The translations under genes and the position numbers were made by a program. Positions 1-5,346 of a stretch of 5,346 nt of DNA are shown piece after piece. Origin of the DNA: BRH-c25 sp029553855 (lineage in GTDB: Bacteria > Bacillota > Clostridia > Lutisporales > Lutisporaceae); contig DAOSQO010000166.1 in the NCBI GenBank assembly GCA_035375865.1, positions 1 through 5,346 of the forward strand, read 5' to 3'. A model generated the notes under the pieces. That model did no database searches. It saw only the letters and a program-made list of their open reading frames with translations, and was not told the origin of the DNA. Each line of letters starts with the position of its first letter. Position 1 is the stretch's first letter.

Positions 1-2474
1 AATGCTGTATAGCATCGGATAATTCGCTGGATGGGATAATAGGAGCTTTCGGCAGCCTGAATACTTCGATACAACAGGCAAAGGCCGCAATACTATATCC
101 GCCCAGGGGACTCCATACATTGCTTCTTGGGGAAACAGGCGTAGGAAAGTCAATGTTTGCAGAGCTTATGTACAATTTTGCAGTTGAGTCGAGCATGCTC
201 CAGCCAAAGGCTCCTTTTGTGCGTTTCAACTGTGCCGACTATGCAGATAATCCTCAGCTTATAATGGCTCAGGTATTTGGAGTAAAAAAAGGCGCATATA
301 CAGGGGCTGACCGGGACAGGGAAGGCTTGCTTAAAGTGGCTCACAAAGGGATACTCTTTCTGGATGAAATCCATAGACTGCCTCCCCAGGGGCAGGAGAT
401 ACTATTCACATTTATTGACAAGGGCAGCTTCAGGACCTTAGGTGAGACTGAGGGTCATATAAGCTCGTCGGTACAGATTATAGCGGCAACTACGGAAGAT
501 CCTCAGTCACATCTTTTAAAGACATTTTCCAGAAGAATACCCATGATAATAACGTTGCCTTCCTTGAAGGACAGGGGCCTTCAGGAAAGGTACAAGCTGA
601 TGGAGCTATTTATAAGGGAAGAATCCAGGCGTGTTTCTCAAAGCATATACGTGAACAGGGATTCTCTAATATCATTTCTGCTGTATGATTGCCCGGGAAA
701 CATAGGTCAGCTGCGCAGCGATATACAATTATCCTGTGCCAAGGCATTTCTTCATTATAAATCCAAAATAGAGGACAACATAATCATTACACAGTCGGAT
801 TTGCCCCGGAATGTGAAAAAGGGGCTCTTCAGCCTGCAGGAGCATAGGAAAGAAACAAATGACATACTCAAGGGCAAAGGTGATTTACTAAGATTCTTTT
901 ATAAGGAAGAAAGCGATATAGTATTCGAGATTGAAAACAACAGTGAAGATTTTTACGACATAATAGAAAAAAAGCTTGAATCTTTTATGAGTACAGGCAT
1001 TGACAGCAATGAAGTCAACCAGATGCTTGATACGGAAATAGAAAGACATTTTCAGAACTGCGTGGTAAACTTTTCGGAGGGGAAAAGCAAAACAGAGATT
1101 GCCAGGGCAGTTGAGCCGGAAATTATTGATGTTTCAAAAGAGATAGTTGAGTTTGCAGCAGGAAGACTGAAAAAGGAATATGACGAGGGTCTTCATATAG
1201 CCCTTGCCTTGCATTTGCAGAACTGCATACAGAGGATAAGAAACGGAGGCAGGATATACCATCCCAAGCTGAACCAGGTAAGAATCAACCATCCTGATGA
1301 ATTTCTCACAGCCATGGAGACCGCAAAAATGATTGACAATAAATTCAAGGTGGAAACACCTCTGGATGAAATAGGATACCTGGCAATGATACTTGCATCA
1401 AATTCTAACAAATATGACAGAGAAGAGGAAAAACGAGTAGGGGTTCTGATAATAATGCATGGTAATTCTACTGCCAGCAGCATGGCACAGGCAACAAACA
1501 GCCTTGCAGGATTTGAGCATGCTAAAGGCCTTGATATGCCTTTATCCTTGAGTACAAACACCGTGTATGAGCTTGCAAAGGAACAAGTGCTTAAAATGGA
1601 TAATGAGAGGGGTGTGCTGCTTCTGGTAGATATGGGATCTCTGGTAAACTTCGGTGACATGATATACGAGGAAACCGGTATCATGGTAAAGACTATCGAT
1701 ATGGTAAGCACCTCAATGGCAGTGGAGGCATGCATTAAGGCGGCTGCGGGGCGTGATTTGCCCGAGGTATATCATTTCTGCATGGAAGTTAGAAAACACG
1801 GGGAATATGTAACGAGGCAGAACAAGGCTGTGCAAAAAAACATCATAATTTCGGCTTGCTTTACAGGAGAAGGGGTGGCTGAGAGGCTGAAAGGCATCAT
1901 TGAGGAAAATACTGCAGGGATGGAGGACATGGAAGTAGTCTGCATGAATACTCTGGACAAGCAGGAGTTCTTAAATTTGGTAGACTATTATAGGATAAAA
2001 CATAAGATTCTGGCAATTGTCGGGACAGTTGATTTAAACATTGCAGGAATACCTTTCATATCAGCGGTTGAAATACTGGGAGGCAGCGGAGCAGAACAGA
2101 TATCTGCAATAATCCGGGAAGAGGAAACCTATACGAGGATTAAAAAGTCCCTAAGGGAACACCTTGATAAGGTCAACGGTGAAAGCATTGTTGATGATGT
2201 GCGCAATGCAATAGCCGGAATCGAGGCAGAAATGGGAAAACATCTGAATACTGAAGCCAGGACAGGGATTGTACTGCATACCTGCTTTATGCTGGACAAA
2301 ATCAAAGGCGGTGAGAAGTTTACCGAGTTTGGGGGACTTGACATTTTCATCAAACAATACGGCAGCGAAATGGCAAATGCCAAAAGAGTAGTAGCCGCTC
2401 TTGAGAACAAGTATTCCGTGAAAATCAGTGAAAACGAGCTGGCATATCTGTGCAGCATGGTCATTTCCAATTAA
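1..2474 (+). CDS. levR: LevR/CelR-type sigma-54-dependent PTS-regulated transcriptional activator (5' end missing)
   Basis: Bacterial enhancer-binding protein that remodels sigma-54 RNA polymerase and is controlled by PTS phosphorylation. The first complete codon is at 3 and the frame is open to the left edge; a TTG at 120 is internal, because the residues before it (such as AKAAILYPPRGLHT) are typical LevR sequence just ahead of Walker A. About 823 codons are visible; B. subtilis LevR is about 940, so the N-terminal HTH part is outside. Numbering from nt 3: Walker A GETGVGKS 43-50, sigma-54 loop GAYTGA 97-102 (nt 291-308), Walker B FLDE with Asp121/Glu122, PRD1 about 350-470 with His404 (nt 1212), EIIA-Man-like about 478-594 with His486 in IMHGNST (nt 1458), EIIB-Gat-like about 611-704 with Cys619 in ACFTGEG (nt 1857), PRD2 about 719-823 with His759 (nt 2277). 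The second PRD histidine position is not His in either PRD (Ile and Met). It probably activates the promoter at 2634-2651. The symbol is by family; CelR would fit equally well. Confidence 0.95.
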   Translation, partial: CCIASDNSLDGIIGAFGSLNTSIQQAKAAILYPPRGLHTLLLGETGVGKSMFAELMYNFAVESSMLQPKAPFVRFNCADYADNPQLIMAQVFGVKKGAYTGADRDREGLLKVAHKGILFLDEIHRLPPQGQEILFTFIDKGSFRTLGETEGHISSSVQIIAATTEDPQSHLLKTFSRRIPMIITLPSLKDRGLQERYKLMELFIREESRRVSQSIYVNRDSLISFLLYDCPGNIGQLRSDIQLSCAKAFLHYKSKIEDNIIITQSDLPRNVKKGLFSLQEHRKETNDILKGKGDLLRFFYKEESDIVFEIENNSEDFYDIIEKKLESFMSTGIDSNEVNQMLDTEIERHFQNCVVNFSEGKSKTEIARAVEPEIIDVSKEIVEFAAGRLKKEYDEGLHIALALHLQNCIQRIRNGGRIYHPKLNQVRINHPDEFLTAMETAKMIDNKFKVETPLDEIGYLAMILASNSNKYDREEEKRVGVLIIMHGNSTASSMAQATNSLAGFEHAKGLDMPLSLSTNTVYELAKEQVLKMDNERGVLLLVDMGSLVNFGDMIYEETGIMVKTIDMVSTSMAVEACIKAAAGRDLPEVYHFCMEVRKHGEYVTRQNKAVQKNIIISACFTGEGVAERLKGIIEENTAGMEDMEVVCMNTLDKQEFLNLVDYYRIKHKILAIVGTVDLNIAGIPFISAVEILGGSGAEQISAIIREEETYTRIKKSLREHLDKVNGESIVDDVRNAIAGIEAEMGKHLNTEARTGIVLHTCFMLDKIKGGEKFTEFGGLDIFIKQYGSEMANAKRVVAALENKYSVKISENELAYLCSMVISN

Positions 2475-2491
2475 GTCTGTGTAATATATAT

Positions 2492-2530
2492 AAGTAGTGT
2501 GCAATGATATTGCACACTACTTTTGTTATT
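2492..2530 (+). terminator. Rho-independent terminator after the activator gene
   Basis: A perfect 14-bp inverted repeat, AAGTAGTGTGCAAT at 2492-2505 and ATTGCACACTACTT at 2509-2522, has a 3-nt GAT loop and is followed by TTTTGTTATTT. It starts 18 nt after the activator stop codon, so it should end that transcript and separate it from the sigma-54 operon. The perfect symmetry also leaves room for a protein-binding role (see findings). Confidence 0.85.
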
Positions 2531-2633
2531 TAAGGAAGAGAAACGGGTATATATTCTATAAATTTGAGCAGCAGAAACATTGATATTACTTGCTTATAAA
2601 AGAAATATTTAAAAATTTAATATTTTTTTTACA
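2531..2633. promoter_or_regulatory. AT-rich spacer upstream of the sigma-54 promoter
   Basis: No gene is visible here. The stretch is strongly AT-rich, above all from about 2590. It contains an AT-only inverted repeat, AAATATT (2603-2609) with AATATTT (2619-2625), running into a T8 tract (2623-2630) directly next to the -24 element. Activator binding sites of LevR-type proteins usually lie roughly 80-150 bp upstream of the start site, so this stretch and the palindrome before it are where the enhancer would be expected. I could not identify a convincing operator inside the spacer itself. The A/T tracts may ease the DNA looping between activator and polymerase; that is inference. Confidence 0.4.
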
Positions 2634-2651
2634 TTGGTATCGATTTTGCAT
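2634..2651 (+). promoter_or_regulatory. Sigma-54 (-24/-12) promoter of the PTS operon
   Basis: The sequence TTGGTATCGATTTTGCAT has the invariant GG (2636-2637) and GC (2648-2649) separated by exactly 10 nt, in TTGG and TTGCAT contexts close to the TTGGCAC-N5-TTGC consensus. The -24 half departs from consensus by TAT where CAC is usual. It lies directly downstream of a sigma-54 activator gene and 26 nt ahead of the HPr start codon. Taking the C at 2649 as -12, transcription should start near 2661. Confidence 0.88.
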
Positions 2652-2663
2652 ATATATTGGTGC

Positions 2664-2671
2664 AAGGGAGG
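2664..2671 (+). promoter_or_regulatory. Ribosome binding site of the HPr gene in a very short leader
   Basis: AAGGGAGG lies 6 nt before the ATG at 2678 and fixes that start. With transcription predicted to begin near 2661, the leader would be only about 17 nt. That leaves no room for a riboswitch or antiterminator hairpin, so control should act at initiation. Confidence 0.8.
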
Positions 2672-2677
2672 TAAACC

Positions 2678-2944
2678 ATGAAAAAACTGTCTGTAATCGT
2701 GAAAAGCAGAATGGGGTTGCATGCACGTCCCGCAAGTATGCTTGTGAGTTTGGCACAGCAATTTGAATCGGATATAAAGGTTGAAAAGGGAGAAAAGGTA
2801 GTAAATTGCAAAAGCATAATTGGAATACTCAGCATAGCCGCAAAAAACGGGGACAAAATATCGGTATCAGCAGAGGGTGCGGATGAGATATCCGCAATCA
2901 ATGCGTTGGATGAGCTTTTCAATAACAGGCTTGCAGCCGAGTAA
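2678..2944 (+). CDS. ptsH: HPr family phosphocarrier protein
   Basis: Small cytoplasmic PTS protein that takes phosphate from enzyme I on His15 and passes it to sugar-specific IIA domains. The 88-residue product is full length for HPr. Visible signatures are GLHARPA at 13-19 with His15 and Arg17, and the regulatory site CKSIIGIL at 44-51 with Ser46, the target of HPr kinase/phosphorylase in Gram-positives. It is therefore not a Crh protein (Crh lacks His15), and both activities look possible. It is the first gene after the sigma-54 promoter and sits 36 nt ahead of the sugar kinase gene, with no enzyme I gene next to it. Either it is the organism's only HPr, placed unusually, or a substrate-induced second copy; the window cannot decide. 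The HPr assignment is very secure; the symbol assumes the usual name. Confidence 0.95.
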   Translation: MKKLSVIVKSRMGLHARPASMLVSLAQQFESDIKVEKGEKVVNCKSIIGILSIAAKNGDKISVSAEGADEISAINALDELFNNRLAAE

Positions 2945-2980
2945 ATCAGTAAAATCAATAATGAAGGGAAGGAGGTTGAC

Positions 2981-3910
2981 ATGGGGTACTATATAGGAAT
3001 TGAGGGCGGAGGCACCAAAACGGCCGCTATGCTTGGCGGCAGCCGAAAGGAAATCATTGATGCTACATTGGTCGGCGCTACCAACTATCATAGCGTCGGT
3101 CTGGAAAAGACCGGTGAAGAAATCAGCAGGATACTAAGCTTCTTCAAAGATGAGAATAATGTTGAAATAGAAGAGATAAGAGGAATCTGCTTTGGCGGGG
3201 CAGGGGTGAACTGCAGCGAAGATGAAAGGCAAATAAGGCGGCTTTTCGATTCACTGGGTTACAAAGGGAAGCTCCGTGTATGCAATGATTCGGTAGTTGC
3301 TCTGGCGGGGGCAAATGGCTGTCTTGAAGGAGCAATACTGATAAGCGGCACGGGATCGATAGCATATGGGGTGGATGTTAATGGAGAATCTGTAAGGGTA
3401 GGAGGATGGGGGCACATTATTGATGATGCAGGTTCAGGCTACGCAATCGCTATTGATTGCCTGAAGAAAATTGTGAGGGGCTATGACGGAAGAGGCCAGA
3501 AAACATTATTATGGGACAGGGTAAAAGAAAAACTGGATATTTCACACCAGGAGAAACTAATTTCGTTTATATATAATACCAAAACGCAAAAGCAGCATAT
3601 AGCCGAACTGGCAACCTGTGTCCTGGAGCTATACGGAAGTGATTATGAAGCCGGTTCTATCATTAATAGTGCAATAGAAGGTCTGTGCGAAATGGTTACG
3701 GCATTATCGAAAAGAATGCAGCTTGAAGAGTTTTCTCTCGGCCTTGGGGGAAGCCTTCTCCTCAAATCAGAAACATACAGGAAGCTCTTTGAAGAGGCAA
3801 TTAAAGAGAAATTACCGAAAGTAAATACTCATCTGCCTTATAAGGATGCAGTCTATGGGGCCCTTGTGCTTGCATGGGAACTAGGCTCTGAAAGGGGAAG
3901 AGAATTATGA
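2981..3910 (+). CDS. BadF/BadG/BcrA/BcrD-type sugar kinase, probable N-acetylglucosamine kinase
   Basis: ASKHA-fold ATP-dependent kinase of 309 residues, the usual size for bacterial N-acetylhexosamine kinases of this family. Phosphate-1 motif is GIEGGGTKT at 6-14; the Glu8, where many relatives have Asp, also occurs in human N-acetylglucosamine kinase (VEGGGTRS). Asn35 (GATNYH) matches its sugar-binding Asn. CNDSVVALAG at 101-110 supplies the likely catalytic base Asp103. Phosphate-2 is LISGTGS at 120-126, followed by GGWGHIIDDAGSGYAIA at 141-157, whose counterpart helps hold the acetamido sugar in the human enzyme. The adenosine-side glycine motif is LGLGGSLL at 253-260. A strong AAGGAGG (2969-2975) sits 5 nt before the ATG. 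The stop overlaps the IIB start by 4 nt (ATGA), implying coupled translation. It likely phosphorylates the free sugar left after cleavage of a PTS-imported disaccharide. Glucosamine or glucose kinase activity cannot be excluded. Confidence 0.85.
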   Translation: MGYYIGIEGGGTKTAAMLGGSRKEIIDATLVGATNYHSVGLEKTGEEISRILSFFKDENNVEIEEIRGICFGGAGVNCSEDERQIRRLFDSLGYKGKLRVCNDSVVALAGANGCLEGAILISGTGSIAYGVDVNGESVRVGGWGHIIDDAGSGYAIAIDCLKKIVRGYDGRGQKTLLWDRVKEKLDISHQEKLISFIYNTKTQKQHIAELATCVLELYGSDYEAGSIINSAIEGLCEMVTALSKRMQLEEFSLGLGGSLLLKSETYRKLFEEAIKEKLPKVNTHLPYKDAVYGALVLAWELGSERGREL

Positions 3911-4212
3911 AAAATATCATGCTGGTATGCAGCGCAGGCATGTCCACCAGCCTTTTAGTAACAAAAATGTACGCGGCAGCATTAAAATCCAAATCCCAAG
4001 TGAAAATATTCGCAGTATCTGAAGCCGACTCAAAGAATTACACAGACGTAGATGTGGTTCTCCTGGGGCCGCAGGTCAGATACCTTTTGAGTAAAATGCA
4101 GGCGGTGATGCAGCCAAAGGGGGTGCCGGTTGCAGTAATTGATACTATGGACTACGGTACAATGAACGGCGAAGCCGTTCTGAAGCAGGCTCTCGAATTG
4201 ATAAAAGAATAA
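3907..4212 (+). CDS. celA: PTS lactose/cellobiose-class IIB component
   Basis: Cytoplasmic phosphotransfer subunit of a Lac-family PTS, passing phosphate from the IIA histidine to the sugar bound by IIC. The 101-residue product is a typical stand-alone IIB of the CelA/ChbB type. The phosphorylated cysteine is Cys8 in the P-loop-like CSAGMSTS at 8-15, and LLGPQVRY at 52-59 is the conserved central segment. The start overlaps the kinase stop (ATGA at 3907-3910), with AAAGGGG at 3891-3897 as ribosome binding site. The IIC gene follows after 87 nt. The symbol reflects family only; cellobiose, chitobiose and related beta-diglycosides cannot be told apart from the IIB. Confidence 0.95.
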   Translation: MKNIMLVCSAGMSTSLLVTKMYAAALKSKSQVKIFAVSEADSKNYTDVDVVLLGPQVRYLLSKMQAVMQPKGVPVAVIDTMDYGTMNGEAVLKQALELIKE

Positions 4213-4299
4213 GGTCTTCTTCAAGGGTATTGCTTGATATAATAGTCTTCTACGCTTATACACTTAAAAATAAATATATTGAATTAAGGGGGTTTATTA
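4213..4299 (+). other. IIB-IIC intergenic gap with weak hairpin
   Basis: This 87-nt gap is the longest inside the operon. It holds a short inverted repeat, TCAAG (4221-4225) with CTTGA (4233-4237), flanked by two copies of GTCTTCT (4214-4220 and 4245-4251). The stem is too short and lacks a T-run for a terminator. The last part is AT-rich and carries the IIC ribosome binding site AAGGGGG (4286-4292), 7 nt before the ATG. Confidence 0.4.
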
Positions 4300-5346
4300 A
4301 TGAAAGGTATTATCAGTTATCTTGAGAAGCATTTTGTTCCCGTTGCTGCAAAAATAGGAGCCCAGAGACATTTGGTTGCCATAAGAGATGGGTTTGTCGC
4401 AATCATGCCTCTTATCATAGCAGGCTCCATGGCAGTGTTGATCAACAACATGAATATTCCGGGATACCAAAACCTTATCGGTGCAATTTTCGGCGACAGT
4501 TGGAGAGGCTTTGGCGGAAATATATGGTGGGGTACTTTTGCTATAATGTCAATATTTATTGCTTTTACAGTAGCGTACAACCTTGCCAAGTCTTATGATG
4601 TGAATCCGCTTTCGGCGGGTGTCCTTTCTCTTGCAAATTACTTCATGTTTATACCTCAGGCAATTAACGTGACAATAGGCGACACAGTCGGAGATATTGC
4701 AGTTCCCGCAGAATTGGTCGGACAGCAGATAGGCGCATGGGGCAATATCAGCTGGAGCTATACGAACGCAACAGCCCTTTTCGGTGCATTATTGATTGCT
4801 ATTGTATCGACAGAGATATTTGTAAAGCTATCTAAAACGGATAAACTGACCATTAAGATGCCCGACAACGTACCTCCGGCAGTATCAAAGTCATTTGCAG
4901 CCCTGTTCCCGACACTCATTACAATATCTGTAGGTGCGTTGCTTGCATTGTTTATCAGCTTTACCAATACCGACCTCTTTACAGTGATAACAGCAACAAT
5001 ACAGCAGCCGGTATCAAGGGTCGGAAATACGATGGGTGCGGCAATCCTGATCTCATTTATGAATCACTTGCTTTGGTTCTTCGGACTCCATGGCTCCAAC
5101 ATAATTGAACCTGTTATGCAGTCAATATATGTTCCGGCTGTAATAGCAAATGCAGATGCCGTTGCCGCCGGATTAAAGCCTACCTTCATAGTAACCAAGG
5201 CCTTCTTTGATGCTTTTGTATACATGGGCGGTTCCGGTACTACCACTTGCCTGATAGCTGCCATTTATGCAGCAAGCAAGAGGAAACACTATAGAAGCCT
5301 TGCCAACCTTTCGGTAGGACCTGGCTTATTCAACATCAATGAATCC
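4300..5346 (+). CDS. celB: PTS lactose/cellobiose-class IIC permease (3' end missing)
   Basis: Membrane subunit that binds and translocates the disaccharide while IIB phosphorylates it. The first 349 codons are visible without a stop; family members run to about 420-450 residues, so roughly the last fifth is outside. The N-terminus (LEKHFVPVAAKIGAQRHLVAIRDGF) is typical of CelB/ChbC. Strongly hydrophobic segments lie near 31-50, 76-95, 104-120, 157-177, 199-221, 243-263 and 301-325, consistent with a multi-span protein. His264 in FFGLHGSN and Glu348 in FNINES match the two substrate-site residues of the Bacillus cereus diacetylchitobiose transporter (His250 and Glu334, as I recall), with the same 84-residue spacing. 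The residue after Glu348 is Ser where Pro is usual. The start is set by AAGGGGG 7 nt upstream. Substrate choice within the beta-diglycosides is not readable from this fragment. Confidence 0.95.
   Translation, partial: MKGIISYLEKHFVPVAAKIGAQRHLVAIRDGFVAIMPLIIAGSMAVLINNMNIPGYQNLIGAIFGDSWRGFGGNIWWGTFAIMSIFIAFTVAYNLAKSYDVNPLSAGVLSLANYFMFIPQAINVTIGDTVGDIAVPAELVGQQIGAWGNISWSYTNATALFGALLIAIVSTEIFVKLSKTDKLTIKMPDNVPPAVSKSFAALFPTLITISVGALLALFISFTNTDLFTVITATIQQPVSRVGNTMGAAILISFMNHLLWFFGLHGSNIIEPVMQSIYVPAVIANADAVAAGLKPTFIVTKAFFDAFVYMGGSGTTTCLIAAIYAASKRKHYRSLANLSVGPGLFNINES

Noticed and set aside
1193..1735. 180-codon open frame on the minus strand inside the activator gene
   Set aside because: It lies wholly within strongly recognised LevR coding sequence on the other strand, and its product resembles no family I know. 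It is a shadow of the real gene, as are the other minus-strand frames in the window.
2603..2630. AT-only inverted repeat followed by T8 as a second terminator
   Set aside because: The stem would be all A-T pairs and unstable. It lies directly next to the -24 element and is more simply explained as AT-rich promoter-upstream DNA.
2531..2677. Riboswitch, LicT-type antiterminator or CRISPR-like repeats in the intergenic region
   Set aside because: The predicted leader is about 17 nt, no conserved RNA element is recognisable, and there are no regularly spaced direct repeats.
4221..4237. TCAAG/CTTGA hairpin as a terminator after IIB
   Set aside because: The stem is only 5 bp with a 7-nt loop and no T-run follows, so it should not stop transcription.
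4215..4243. TATAAT at 4238-4243 as a sigma-A promoter for the IIC gene
   Set aside because: The -10 match is perfect, but the hexamer 17 bp upstream is TCTTCT, far from TTGACA, and there is no TG extension before the -10. In AT-rich DNA such a match is expected by chance.

Overview
The window reads as a chromosomal segment from a low-to-moderate-GC Gram-positive bacterium, most likely a member of the Clostridia. The signs are strong AGGAGG-type ribosome binding sites, heavy use of ATA, AGA and AGG codons, an HPr that keeps both His15 and Ser46, and a LevR-type activator paired with a sigma-54 promoter. I cannot name the genus from sequence alone. Every gene is on the + strand.

Region 1 (left edge to 2474) is most of a LevR/CelR-type transcriptional activator. 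The reading frame is open to the left edge, so the N-terminal DNA-binding part lies outside the window. The visible order is AAA+ sigma-54 activation domain, PRD1, mannose-type EIIA-like domain, Gat-type EIIB-like domain, PRD2. Region 2 (2475-2677) is intergenic. It holds a perfect 14-bp stem terminator (2492-2530), an AT-rich spacer with a T8 run, and a near-consensus -24/-12 sigma-54 promoter (2634-2651) just ahead of the next gene.

Region 3 (2678-5346) looks like one operon driven by that promoter: an HPr phosphocarrier, a BadF/BadG-type N-acetylglucosamine kinase-like sugar kinase, a lactose/cellobiose-class PTS IIB, and the matching IIC, which runs off the right edge at its conserved Asn-Ile-Asn-Glu motif. 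The IIC gene (4300 onward) is open to the edge, with 349 codons visible.

Working model (inference): the operon imports a beta-linked disaccharide, plausibly N,N'-diacetylchitobiose, as its 6-phosphate. Hydrolysis by a 6-phospho-glycosidase not seen here would release one phosphorylated and one free sugar, and the kinase would phosphorylate the free one. The activator's PRD, EIIA and EIIB domains would sense phosphate flow from HPr and from the IIB, and drive the sigma-54 promoter. The IIA and the hydrolase are not visible and may lie to the right. The components are known families. The least usual features are an HPr gene at the head of a substrate-specific sigma-54 operon, and the in-operon kinase.
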